DNA of 64,000 bases from Actinomyces radicidentis (GTDB lineage: Bacteria > Actinomycetota > Actinomycetes > Actinomycetales > Actinomycetaceae): positions 1,364,001-1,428,000 of the forward strand of contig NZ_CP014228.1 of NCBI RefSeq assembly GCF_001553565.1, written 5' to 3'. Position 1 is the first letter of the stretch, and each line of letters opens with the position of its first letter. Positions 8,562-17,270 of this stretch are shown here, piece by piece. A program made the translations under genes and the position numbers. Under the pieces are notes generated by a model. It was given only the letters and a program-made list of their open reading frames with translations, made no database searches and was not told the origin of the DNA.

Positions 8562-9023
8562 TCAGGCCCGCTCGCGCAGCACCTCGGCGGACAGCGGTGC
8601 GAGCCGCCCGCCCGGGAACCCGCCCTCGTCGTCGACCTCGCCGGGCGCCACCCAGGCGAGCTCCTCGATCTCGTCGTGCACCGTGACCGCCGCGGCGGCC
8701 TCGTCGTCGAGCACCGGGCCGACGTAGACGGCGGCGGCGAGACCGAAGCCATCCTCGTTGGCGGCGCTCGTGCGGCGCAGCCCGAGGGAGGCGAGGTCGG
8801 CGGGCGCGAGCGTCAGCGCCGTCTCCTCGGCGAGCTCGCGGACCGCGGCCAGCAGGTAGGTCTCGCCCGCCTCCGGCTTCCCGCCGGGGAACGTGAAGGC
8901 CTCGGTCCCGGTCTTGCGGACCTGGAGGACGCGGCCTGCGGCGTCGGCGAGGACGACGGCGGAGACGTGGATGACGCCCTCCTCGTCGGCGGGCACGGGG
9001 GAGAAGGGGATCGACTCGCTCAT
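8562..9023 (-). CDS. Nudix hydrolase
   Basis: A 153-residue Nudix protein expected to hydrolyse a nucleoside diphosphate linked to another moiety. The Nudix box is present as GGKPEAGETYLLAAVRELAE followed by ETAL, keeping the RE-x-x-EE metal-binding core; the glycine usually found after EE-x is alanine here. The substrate cannot be told from sequence. ATG 9023 is preceded on its own strand by TAGCGT and seven bases, so the mRNA is probably leaderless. The frame stays open upstream to 9257, but that segment is not Nudix-like (see the gap entry). Confidence 0.88.
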   Translation of the reverse strand: MSESIPFSPVPADEEGVIHVSAVVLADAAGRVLQVRKTGTEAFTFPGGKPEAGETYLLAAVRELAEETALTLAPADLASLGLRRTSAANEDGFGLAAAVYVGPVLDDEAAAAVTVHDEIEELAWVAPGEVDDEGGFPGGRLAPLSAEVLRERA

Positions 9024-9356
9024 ACCCGCGACGCTACGCGGACGGTGTTTCACCGGCGTGCCGCAGGGTGGACGCGGTCGTCCGCCGTCGAGGGGAGCAG
9101 CGGCGGCGGGTACTGCCGACCCGGCCGCAGCGCGTGGAAGGGGGAGAGGGGTCTCCATGAGTGCCCACTGCTCCGGGGCGTCCGGGGCGCCGAACTCCGC
9201 CGTCCAGAAGGCGCCCGCGAGCAGGTGCGTGCAGCGGCTCATGTCCATGAGCGGCACCTCGGCGATCCCGGCCCCGATGCGCTCGTGGTGGTCGTCGCGT
9301 CGCTCAGGGGTCCTGGGACGCCTCGCGGCCGCGACCGTCCGGCTCGGCCCCGCGCG
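9024..9356 (-). other. Gap between rhamnulokinase and Nudix gene, possible coding remnant
   Basis: No complete gene is supported. On the reverse strand a frame open from about 9355 reads DDHHERIGAGIAEVPLMDMS and then LLAGAFWTAEFGAP before running into the Nudix frame. Almost every codon from about 9300 to 9165 ends in G or C, as in real genes of this genome, and the bias then decays. This suggests the C-terminal remnant of a gene once lying downstream of rhamnulokinase. I do not recognise the family. The putative Nudix promoter lies at 9031-9036. Confidence 0.3.
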
Positions 9357-10889
9357 TCACGCGCTCGGGAAGAGCCGGCGCTCGACGGCGTCCCAGGCCG
9401 CCGCGGCCGTCGGGTCGGGCTCGTAGCGGGTGGTCCCGGAGGAGTCGCGCACGACCTTCCGCAGCGCGGCGAGGTCGCCCTCGAGGAGCCCGGCCCCGCG
9501 GGCCGCGACGACCATGTTGCCGAGCGCCGTGGCCTCCTTCGGGCCGGCGAGGACCGGCAGTCCGGTGGCGTCGGCGGCGAGCCGGCACAGGAGGCGGTTG
9601 GAGACGCCGCCTCCGACCACGTGGAGCACCTCGACCTTCTCGCCGGACAGGCGCACCGCCTCGCGGACGGCGCGACGGTAGGCCAGGGCGAGCGAGTCGT
9701 TGATGCAGCGGACGTACTGACCGACGCTGCGCGGGATCGGCTGACCGGTGGCGCGGGCCGCGTCGTCGATGCGGGCGGCCATGTCCCCGGGGGTGAAGAA
9801 GGCCTCGTCGTTGATGTCGACGACGGTGCGCAGCGGCTCGGCGGCGGCCGCGGCCTCGTCGATCTCCTCGTAGCTCAGCTCCAGCCCCTGCTGCTTCCAG
9901 GTGCGCACGGCCTCGTCGAGGACCCACAGGCCCATGACGTTCTTGAGGTAGCGGACGGTGTGGTCGACGCCGAGCTCGTTGGTGAAGTTGGCCTTCCGGG
10001 AGGCCTCGGTGAGGACCGGCTCGTCGAGCTCGAGACCCACCAGCGACCAGGTGCCGCAGGAGACGTAGGCGAAGCCCGTGCCCTCGGCCGGCACGGCGAC
10101 GACGGCGGAGGCGGTGTCGTGGGAGCCGACGGCGATGACCGGGGTGGGCCTCCCCTCGGGGCCGAAGACGTCGAGGGCCTCGGGGCGGACCGTGCCGATG
10201 ACGGTGCCCGGCTCGACGACCTGGGGGAGGAGCCCGTCGAGGTCGAGTCCGAGCTCCTCGTGGAGACGGGTGAGCAGCGGGCGGGACCAGTCGCGCAGGC
10301 GGGCGTCGACGAGGCCGGTCGTCGAGGCGTTGGTGACCTCGGCGACGCGCTCGCCGGTGAGGAAGCAGGACAGGAGGTCCGGGAGCAGGAGCATCGTGCG
10401 CGCGTAGGAGCCGTTGCCCTTGCGGGGGATGCCGTTGTCGCGCATCTGGGCCACGAGCTGGAACATCGTGTTGAAGTCCTGCACCTGGAGGCCGTTGACG
10501 CCGTAGACCTCCTCCGCTGGGATCCTCGCGAAGACCTGCTCCGGCACGCCCCTGGTGCGCGCGGAGCGGTAGGCGTGGACCTGGGCGGACAGGGTGCCGG
10601 CGCCGTTGACGAGGCCGTAGTCGACGGCCCAGGTGTCGATGCCGATGGCGGAGAGGGGGCCGACGTCGCGGACGGCGGCGAGGAGCCCCTCGCGGATCTC
10701 GCTCCACAGGTGCAGGACGTCCCAGAAGAGGCGCTCGCCCTCGCGCGTGGGCAGCGGGATCGCGCCGTTGGAGAAGCGGCGGGTCTCCGTCAGCGTGATG
10801 CGCCCGTGGGCGAGGGTGCCGACCATGACGCGGCCGGAGGCCTCGCCGAGGTCGACGGCGGCGACGTGGACGGGCTGGGTGGCGGTCAT
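9357..10889 (-). CDS. rhaB: Rhamnulokinase
   Basis: A 510-residue FGGY-family sugar kinase that phosphorylates L-rhamnulose at O1. The start VAAVDLGEASGRVMVGTL is the phosphate-1 motif of RhaB. The segments GIDTWAVDYGLV, LLLPDLLSCFLTGE, GSHDTASAV, YVSCGTWSLVGLE and VVGGGVSNRLLCRLAAD follow in the expected order through both actin-like lobes, so the protein looks intact. ATG 10889 has GAAGGAAG upstream. No rhamnose isomerase or aldolase gene is adjacent; the rest of the pathway must lie elsewhere, or the enzyme may act on a related sugar. Confidence 0.9.
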   Translation of the reverse strand: MTATQPVHVAAVDLGEASGRVMVGTLAHGRITLTETRRFSNGAIPLPTREGERLFWDVLHLWSEIREGLLAAVRDVGPLSAIGIDTWAVDYGLVNGAGTLSAQVHAYRSARTRGVPEQVFARIPAEEVYGVNGLQVQDFNTMFQLVAQMRDNGIPRKGNGSYARTMLLLPDLLSCFLTGERVAEVTNASTTGLVDARLRDWSRPLLTRLHEELGLDLDGLLPQVVEPGTVIGTVRPEALDVFGPEGRPTPVIAVGSHDTASAVVAVPAEGTGFAYVSCGTWSLVGLELDEPVLTEASRKANFTNELGVDHTVRYLKNVMGLWVLDEAVRTWKQQGLELSYEEIDEAAAAAEPLRTVVDINDEAFFTPGDMAARIDDAARATGQPIPRSVGQYVRCINDSLALAYRRAVREAVRLSGEKVEVLHVVGGGVSNRLLCRLAADATGLPVLAGPKEATALGNMVVAARGAGLLEGDLAALRKVVRDSSGTTRYEPDPTAAAAWDAVERRLFPSA

Positions 10890-11082
10890 CTGCTTCCTTC
10901 GGGGTGGGCGGGACCGGCGCCTCGTCGCGCCGTCCCGTGCTCGCGCCGATTGTCGCAGGGGTGCGAGGGACCAAGGGCCTCGCGGACGCGGCTCCATTGT
11001 CGGGCGCCTGCTAGCGCCCGTGTGCTGCTGTTGAGGCGGCCACACCCGGACGTCCCTGGTTCTCCCTCCCGCAAGGTGGTGT

Positions 11083-11109
11083 CATACTCCGAGATGAGAA
11101 TGACACTCA
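11083..11109 (+). promoter_or_regulatory. Zur-box-like operator and -10 element of the repeat-transporter locus
   Basis: TGAGAATGACACTCA at 11095-11109 matches the actinobacterial Zur box (TGAAAATGATTTTCA) at 11 of 15 positions and keeps both outer TGA/TCA ends. CATACT at 11083-11088 is a plausible -10 element, which would put transcription start inside the box, a standard position for repression. The first gene starts 24 bases further on. This would place the locus under zinc-responsive control. Confidence 0.5.
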
Positions 11110-11132
11110 CTACCGAAGATGGAAGGCTCGTG

Positions 11133-14100
11133 ATGACCACCCCGGTCCCCTCCCTCCAGCGGCCGCCCACGCCGCCGGACACCCGCCCCGCCCGGCGCCG
11201 TCGCCGCGGCGCACCCGCCCTGTCCCTCCTCAGCATCGTCGCCCTGTCCGCGACCGGCCTCGTCGCACCGGTGCTCGCCGCGGCCCCCGCCGACGCCGCC
11301 CCCGCGGCCGTCCGCGAGGTCTCCGGCACCTGCATGCCCGCCGGCGCGGACACGCTCCTGGACTCCGGGCACGTCGACATGTTCAACCTCTCCTCGAACG
11401 CCTCGGGCGCCCTCACCCTGGACGTCAAGGAGGACGTCACCAAGCTGAACACGCACCGGGCCCCCGAGTCCGTCGTGCTCAAGGTCAAGGACCAGGCCCT
11501 CATGGACGTCCCCGCCGGTTACCCCGGCGCGCCGCGCTCCTGGTTCCTCCCCCAGAACCAGGACATGAACCTGCTCTGGCCCGGCTGGGACACCCTCGAC
11601 GTGCGCGCCGGCGGCTACGACAAGGCCGCCTTCGACGTCAGCTACACCGGGCCCGAGGGCGGCGAGATCTCCATGTTCCAGATGGACGGCTTCTCCCCGA
11701 AGCCGATCTCGCGCCTCGCCGACGGCGGCTTCCGCCTCGACCCGGCCGGCTCCACCATCCCGCAGGACTACGCGGCCCACACCCACGTCAACTGGGCGTT
11801 CTCCAAGGCCGGCCGCTACACGCTCACCGTCACGGGTCGCGCGCAGAAGTCCGACGGCACCTGGTCGAGCACCTCCGCGCACACCTACACGATCGACGTC
11901 GGCGACGTCCCCTGCGCCTCCCTTCCCGGGGCCTCCGCCTCGCCGAGCCCCGCCGCGAGCCCGTCCGCGCCCGCGGCCCCGACGACGGCGCCCGCGGCCC
12001 CGACGACGGCGCCCGCCCCGAGCGCCGAGCCCACCACCGCCCCGAGCGCCCAGCCGAGCGCCCAGCCGAGCAGCGCCCCCGCCCCGACGTCGTCCGCGGC
12101 CCCGACCACCCCGGCCGACCCGGGCACCGGCTCCACCGCCCTCAAGGACCCCGTCACCGGAGCCGACCTGCTCCACCACAAGCACGTCGACGCCGGCCAC
12201 ATCCGCTGGAACGCCAAGAAGGGCACCTTCGAGATCGGCGTCATCGACGGGCAGACCTACCGCGACGCGAGCGAGGTCGCCGTCCGCCTCGGCCCCGACG
12301 CCGGCGCCGACGGCCGCGAGGCCTCGCGGATCAAGGTCCCCGCCTCGGGGATCCTGTCCTTCCTCGGCAAGCCCGGCGACATCCTCTGGAACGCCCCGCA
12401 GGAGCAGATCGACGACTGGCGCCCCGTCTGGACCGGCCTCGGCGCCTCCGAGCTCCCGGCCGACTTCGACAAGGACAGCCTCTACCTCACCCTCGACGGC
12501 GTCGACGGCCCCGGCACCGTGAGCGTGTGGCGCACCGTCGGCTCCGATCCCACCGAGTTCCTCAACTCCGCCTCCACCGACAAGCGGACCCTGTCCATGC
12601 CGTCCGGCGGTCACGGCCACTACAACTGGTCCTTCACGAAGCCCGGCCGCTACCAGCTCCACCTCACCGCGCAGGCCCGGAAGAAGGACGGCACCCTCGT
12701 CACCTCGCCGGACTACACGGTCACCTGGCTCGTCGGCCCCGACTCCGCCGTCGGCCTGCCCCAGGGCACCACCCCGACGCACACCATCACGACCTCCGCG
12801 GAGGACTTCCCGCTCGGTGAGGCCCCCGCGCCGACGCCCGGCGGCGGTCAGGACGCCGGCGCCCGCGGCAAGGACGCTCAGGTCCCCGCCGGCGCGCAGT
12901 GCCTCGCGCCCGGCCACTACGACGTCGCCACGACGAACGACGGCACGGGTGAGGCCAAGGGCCGTCCCTCCGTGACCATCACCGACGGGCGCACCTCCCA
13001 CGCGAGCCAGTCCGTCATCGTCCCCGTCCCGGACGCCTACGCCGAGACCCTCTCGCTGAACGCCCGCAACCAGGCCCTCGGCTCCCTCGGCAAGGACGGC
13101 CAGCGCATCTGGTCCCTGCCTGAGGCCCAGGACCGCAAGGAGGTCTGGCTCGGGCTCAGCTCGGAGCGCTTCGACTTCTCCCACGTCACCGAGGACGGGC
13201 TGCGCACCTACCTCGACGGCTTCGAGGGCCCCGGCCGCGCCGTCTACTGGGACTCCGACCTCGCCACCGGCATCCGCCGCCTCCTCGACTCCGAGCACTC
13301 CGAGCTGAAGATCGTCGCCCGCACCCCCACGCACAAGCACGTGGGCGTCTCCTTCAACCAGCCCGGCACCTACCGCGCCTTCCTCAGCCTCGACGTCAAC
13401 TACGACGAGAAGGACGGCTGGCCCGCGTACAAGTACCGCTACTACGACCTCTACTACGCGGTCGGCAACGCCGCCATCGAGGCCTCCTGCCCCGGCTACC
13501 TCGCCCAGCACGGCCTCGGCTCCGCCGCGAAGCCCGAGCCCGCCCCGAGCGCCTCCGCAGCCCCGTCCCCGAGCGCCGCCCCGGCACCGACGGCCAGCAG
13601 CCGGCCGACGCCGTCGACGACGGCGACCCCGGTCCTCCCGCTCAAGCCGCGTCCCACGACGCGTCCGAGCGCGCCCGCGAAGCCCGCCCCGACCACGGCC
13701 CCCGCCGCGAAGGGCACCGCCGCGCAGTGCACCCCCAACGGCGTCGACACCGTCATCGACGCCGGGCACGTCGACATGTTCAACGTCGTCTCCGACGCGA
13801 AGGGCCGCACCAGCATGACCCTCAAGGAGGACGTCACCGGCGCCCACGTCACACACGCCCCCGAGTCCGTCCTCCTCAAGGTCAAGGAGCAGGCCCTCCA
13901 GAAGGCCCTGCCCGAGGGCGTCCCCGGCGCCGGGAAGCCCGGCTACCTCCTGCCCCAGACCCAGGACCCGGCCCTCCTGTGGCCCGGCTGGGACACCCAG
14001 GGCGTCGCCGCGGGCGGCTACTCCCGCACCGACCTCGACGTCCGCTACACCGGGCCCGACGGCGGTCGGATCTCCATGTTCCTCATGGCCGGCCTCGGCG

Positions 14101-15482
14101 GCGTCCAGTCGCGCCTCACCGACGGCGGCTACGAGCTCAAGCCCTCCGGCTCCACGATCCGCCAGGACTACCCCGCGCACACCCACGTCAACTGGGTCTT
14201 CTCCAAGGCCGGCCGGTACACGCTCACGGTGACCGCCCGCTCCTCCAAGGCCGACGGCACGACCGCCACGACCGTTCCGCACACCTACACGATCGACGTC
14301 GGCCACGTCGACTGCGCCGGGGCCCAGGCCCCCGCCAAGGGCTCCACCGCCCCCGGCGCCCGGCAGGGCGCGAGCCCCGTTGCCGGCCCCGGCGCGGCCC
14401 TCGCCGCCGCGGAGTCCGCCCGCGCCGGCGCCACCGGCTCCACCGCCGGCGCCACCGGCGCGCAGAGCGCCGCCTCCGACGGCTCCGCCGGCTCGTCCTC
14501 CGCGGCCGGCTCCGGCGCAGCGGGCCAGTGCACCCCCACCAAGGTGACCCGTGAGGCCACCAAGGAGGAGGCCGCCGCCCTCAGCGCCAAGGACGGCAAG
14601 GGACCGAAGGACGGCCAGGCCGCCTCCGGCTCCGCCGCCCCGGCGTCCAGCGCCACGAGCGCCACGACGACCCTCACCCTCAACGTCGGCCCCGGCGCCA
14701 CCGGGAACGCCACCGAGGGCCACTTCGACCTCGGCCCCGCCATCATCGACGGCGCCCTCGTCGCCCGCGTCAAGGACGACCGCCACCAGCCGGCGGCCTG
14801 GGTGGACCCCGCGTCCCTCACCTTCGCCCTCGGCGACGCCGCCGCCCTCAAGGCCCCCAAGGACGTCTCCTTCGTCGCGAAGGAGGGATCGACCGTCTGG
14901 ATGATCCCCTCGACGCAGATCCCCGGGGTGCCGTGGCTCGGCATGAACTCCCAGCGCGAGGAGATCGTCAACGGCACCACCGGTGAGGTCTCCTTCCGCC
15001 TCGACTCCGTGGACGGCCCGGGCAAGGTCGCGGTCTTCGCCGCGGGCGGGCTGGGTGCGGGCGTCGGCCAGCACGTCTTTGACGGCGCGGGCTCGAGCTA
15101 CACGCTCCCCGCCAACACGCACGCCCACCAGAACTGGCTCTTCACCCAGCCCGGCACCTACCACCTCACGGTCACGATGAGCGTCACGCCCAAGGGCGGC
15201 TCCCTCTCCGGGAGCGGCGCCGGCTCGGCCCACGAGCCCGGCTCCGCGGCCGCCCGTGCTGCCGGCGGCCTCAAGGCCACCGGCGAGAAGGGCCCGAACG
15301 GCCTGCCCATGGTCGAGGAGACCGTTGGCCGCACCCCCGACGGCCGGCCCTGCGACCTCGGCGACCTCGCGCACACGGGCACGGACCCGGTCGCCCCGCT
15401 CGCGGCCTCCGTGCTGCTCGGGCTCGCCGGAGCCGGTCTCGTCGCCGGACGCCGTCGGACGCTCGCTCACCGGGAGCAGTGA
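11133..15482 (+). CDS. Cell-wall-anchored protein with five TIGR03769-type repeats
   Basis: A 1,449-residue secreted surface protein. A signal peptide (about residues 30-55, ending AAPADAAP) is followed by five repeat domains (about 65-260, 340-550, 586-790, 865-1063 and 1177-1356). Pro/Ala/Thr/Ser-rich linkers separate most of them. Repeats 1 and 4 are near duplicates (GHVDMFN, then HAPES or HRAPES). Each repeat carries a histidine pair before an aromatic-rich turn: H216/H218, H494/H496, H734/H736, H1016/H1018, H1330/H1332. The C-terminus has sorting signal LAHTG (1412-1416), a hydrophobic helix and an Arg-rich tail. It matches the ABC transporter-associated repeat protein of anchored-repeat loci. 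ATG 11133 has GGAAGG six bases upstream. Confidence 0.88.
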   Translation: MTTPVPSLQRPPTPPDTRPARRRRRGAPALSLLSIVALSATGLVAPVLAAAPADAAPAAVREVSGTCMPAGADTLLDSGHVDMFNLSSNASGALTLDVKEDVTKLNTHRAPESVVLKVKDQALMDVPAGYPGAPRSWFLPQNQDMNLLWPGWDTLDVRAGGYDKAAFDVSYTGPEGGEISMFQMDGFSPKPISRLADGGFRLDPAGSTIPQDYAAHTHVNWAFSKAGRYTLTVTGRAQKSDGTWSSTSAHTYTIDVGDVPCASLPGASASPSPAASPSAPAAPTTAPAAPTTAPAPSAEPTTAPSAQPSAQPSSAPAPTSSAAPTTPADPGTGSTALKDPVTGADLLHHKHVDAGHIRWNAKKGTFEIGVIDGQTYRDASEVAVRLGPDAGADGREASRIKVPASGILSFLGKPGDILWNAPQEQIDDWRPVWTGLGASELPADFDKDSLYLTLDGVDGPGTVSVWRTVGSDPTEFLNSASTDKRTLSMPSGGHGHYNWSFTKPGRYQLHLTAQARKKDGTLVTSPDYTVTWLVGPDSAVGLPQGTTPTHTITTSAEDFPLGEAPAPTPGGGQDAGARGKDAQVPAGAQCLAPGHYDVATTNDGTGEAKGRPSVTITDGRTSHASQSVIVPVPDAYAETLSLNARNQALGSLGKDGQRIWSLPEAQDRKEVWLGLSSERFDFSHVTEDGLRTYLDGFEGPGRAVYWDSDLATGIRRLLDSEHSELKIVARTPTHKHVGVSFNQPGTYRAFLSLDVNYDEKDGWPAYKYRYYDLYYAVGNAAIEASCPGYLAQHGLGSAAKPEPAPSASAAPSPSAAPAPTASSRPTPSTTATPVLPLKPRPTTRPSAPAKPAPTTAPAAKGTAAQCTPNGVDTVIDAGHVDMFNVVSDAKGRTSMTLKEDVTGAHVTHAPESVLLKVKEQALQKALPEGVPGAGKPGYLLPQTQDPALLWPGWDTQGVAAGGYSRTDLDVRYTGPDGGRISMFLMAGLGGVQSRLTDGGYELKPSGSTIRQDYPAHTHVNWVFSKAGRYTLTVTARSSKADGTTATTVPHTYTIDVGHVDCAGAQAPAKGSTAPGARQGASPVAGPGAALAAAESARAGATGSTAGATGAQSAASDGSAGSSSAAGSGAAGQCTPTKVTREATKEEAAALSAKDGKGPKDGQAASGSAAPASSATSATTTLTLNVGPGATGNATEGHFDLGPAIIDGALVARVKDDRHQPAAWVDPASLTFALGDAAALKAPKDVSFVAKEGSTVWMIPSTQIPGVPWLGMNSQREEIVNGTTGEVSFRLDSVDGPGKVAVFAAGGLGAGVGQHVFDGAGSSYTLPANTHAHQNWLFTQPGTYHLTVTMSVTPKGGSLSGSGAGSAHEPGSAAARAAGGLKATGEKGPNGLPMVEETVGRTPDGRPCDLGDLAHTGTDPVAPLAASVLLGLAGAGLVAGRRRTLAHREQ

Positions 15483-15497
15483 GGCAGTGACCTGCCA

Positions 15498-17270
15498 GTG
15501 ACCTCCTGCCGCACCACTCGCCCCCGGCGGGTCGGACCCAGGGCGGCGGCGGCCCTCGCCGTCGCCGCCCTGGGCCTGGCGGGCTGCGCCGGGCCCGCCC
15601 GGCTCGGCGCCGTCGACCCCGCCCACGACGGCGAGCTCCGCGTCGTCACCACGACGGGCATCCTCGCCGACCTCACCCGCCACGTCGCCGGCGACCGCGC
15701 CACCGTCACGCAGATGGTGCCCGACGGCGCCGACCCGCACTCCTGGGAGCCGTCCCTGCGCTCCGTGCGCGACGTCGCCTACGCCGACCTCGCCGTCTCC
15801 AACTACCTGCTCCTCGAGGAGCACTCCATCATCCGCACCCTCGACGCCAACCTGCCTCCCTCCGCAGTGAGCGTCTCCGTGGCCGAGGCCGCAGCCAAGC
15901 AGGGCGCGACGATCCTGCCGCTCGTCGAGGACCGCTCCCTCGACACGATCTGGCTCGGCATGCGCGTCCTCGGCGACGGCGCCGCCCTCGGCGCCAACCG
16001 CTCCTCCACCATCGACCTCACCGCCACGAAGGTGGAGGGACCCGGCGACGCGAGCGCCTACCTCACCACCTCCTTCGGCGCCCCCGAGGTCGGCTTCTCC
16101 ACCGACGACGGGCTCACCCCCGCCTCCGACGACGCCGACCCGGGCCCCGACACGACGGTCCTGCCCGCCGACGCCCACCAGCACATGAGCTGGGCCTTCA
16201 CCCGGCCCGGCGTCTACCGCGTGACCTTCGCGCCGCGGCTCCACGCCGCCGACGGCACCACCAGCGAGCTGCGCCCCGCCACCGCCGTCTTCGCCGTCGG
16301 GGTCAGCGGGGACGAGGTCGCCGCCGCCGAGGGCCGCACCGTCCTCGACGCCGGCCACGCCGACGTCACCGTCGACCTCACGACCGGCGGCACGGACCTC
16401 GCCGTCGACGCCTCCTCCCTGCCCGAGGCCCTCAAGGCCGCCGCGACCCCCGTGAGCGCCGACGAGGACCCGGCCGCGCACGCCGCCGGCACGAGCACCG
16501 TCGAACTCGACGACGTCGTGCTCTCCGTCCCGCCACGGACCCTCACCCAGGTGCCCGGGACGAGCGGCTTCCGCTTCCTCGGGAAGCCCGGGGACCCCGT
16601 CTACGTCCTGCCGCAGGCGGTCCTCGGCAAGCACGTCCACGGCGACATCGACCCGCACCTGTGGCACGACGTCCACAACGCCGAGGCCTACGTCCGCGTC
16701 ATCCGCGACGCCCTCATCGGCGTCGACCCCGACGGCGACGCCGAGTACCGCGCCAACACCGACTCCTACCTCGCGAGGCTCGACGCCCTGGACGCCGAGG
16801 TCACCCGCACCATCGACACGATCCCCGCCGGCCGGCGCCGCCTCGTCACGACGAACGACGCCTACGGCTACCTCGCCCACGCCTACGGCCTCGAGGTCGC
16901 CGGCTTCGTCGCGCCCAACCCGGGCGTCGAGCCCTCCGTCGCCGACCGGATCCGGCTCACCGCGACCCTCGAGGACCTGCGCATCCCCGCCGTCTTCCTC
17001 GAGCCCAACCTCGCCAGGACCCGTTCCACGCTGCGGACCGTCGCCGAGGAGTCCGGCGTCGAGGTCTGCCCCCTGTACGGCGACACCCTCGACGCCCGGG
17101 CGCCCGGGTACGAGGACATGATGCGCGCCAACGCCCGGTCCCTGGCCCGCTGCCTCGGCGGGGACCCCGACAGCCCCGGCGCCGCGCCGCCCGCCGCGAC
17201 CTCCTCGGCCGCGCCCACCGCCACGGCCGACCCAGCCCCCGCCCGCCCCGACCCGATGGAGACCCCATGA
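15498..17270 (+). CDS. Anchored-repeat ABC transporter substrate-binding lipoprotein
   Basis: A 590-residue lipoprotein with lipobox LGLAGCAG. The N-terminal lobe of a TroA/ZnuA cluster-9 metal-binding fold (about 33-140) has VVTTTGILADLTRHVAGD and the metal ligand H81 in DGADPHSWEP. A foreign block (about 143-370) containing one repeat domain, with H227/H229, interrupts the fold. The second lobe resumes at about 379 with HGDIDPHLWHDVHNAEAYV and NDAYGYLAHAYGLEVAGF, supplying the remaining His ligands, and ends with a Pro/Ala-rich tail. The layout fits the anchored-repeat binding protein described as TIGR03772. GTG 15498 lies 15 bases after the previous stop. It probably binds zinc or manganese. 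Confidence 0.88.
   Translation: MTSCRTTRPRRVGPRAAAALAVAALGLAGCAGPARLGAVDPAHDGELRVVTTTGILADLTRHVAGDRATVTQMVPDGADPHSWEPSLRSVRDVAYADLAVSNYLLLEEHSIIRTLDANLPPSAVSVSVAEAAAKQGATILPLVEDRSLDTIWLGMRVLGDGAALGANRSSTIDLTATKVEGPGDASAYLTTSFGAPEVGFSTDDGLTPASDDADPGPDTTVLPADAHQHMSWAFTRPGVYRVTFAPRLHAADGTTSELRPATAVFAVGVSGDEVAAAEGRTVLDAGHADVTVDLTTGGTDLAVDASSLPEALKAAATPVSADEDPAAHAAGTSTVELDDVVLSVPPRTLTQVPGTSGFRFLGKPGDPVYVLPQAVLGKHVHGDIDPHLWHDVHNAEAYVRVIRDALIGVDPDGDAEYRANTDSYLARLDALDAEVTRTIDTIPAGRRRLVTTNDAYGYLAHAYGLEVAGFVAPNPGVEPSVADRIRLTATLEDLRIPAVFLEPNLARTRSTLRTVAEESGVEVCPLYGDTLDARAPGYEDMMRANARSLARCLGGDPDSPGAAPPAATSSAAPTATADPAPARPDPMETP

Noticed and set aside
8484-11132. Apparent 7-kb forward open frame running from 8484 into the wall-repeat protein
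   Set aside because: The part before 11133 is antisense to the Nudix and rhamnulokinase genes and reads as low-complexity shadow sequence. A proper ribosome binding site, signal peptide and family start are found only at 11133.
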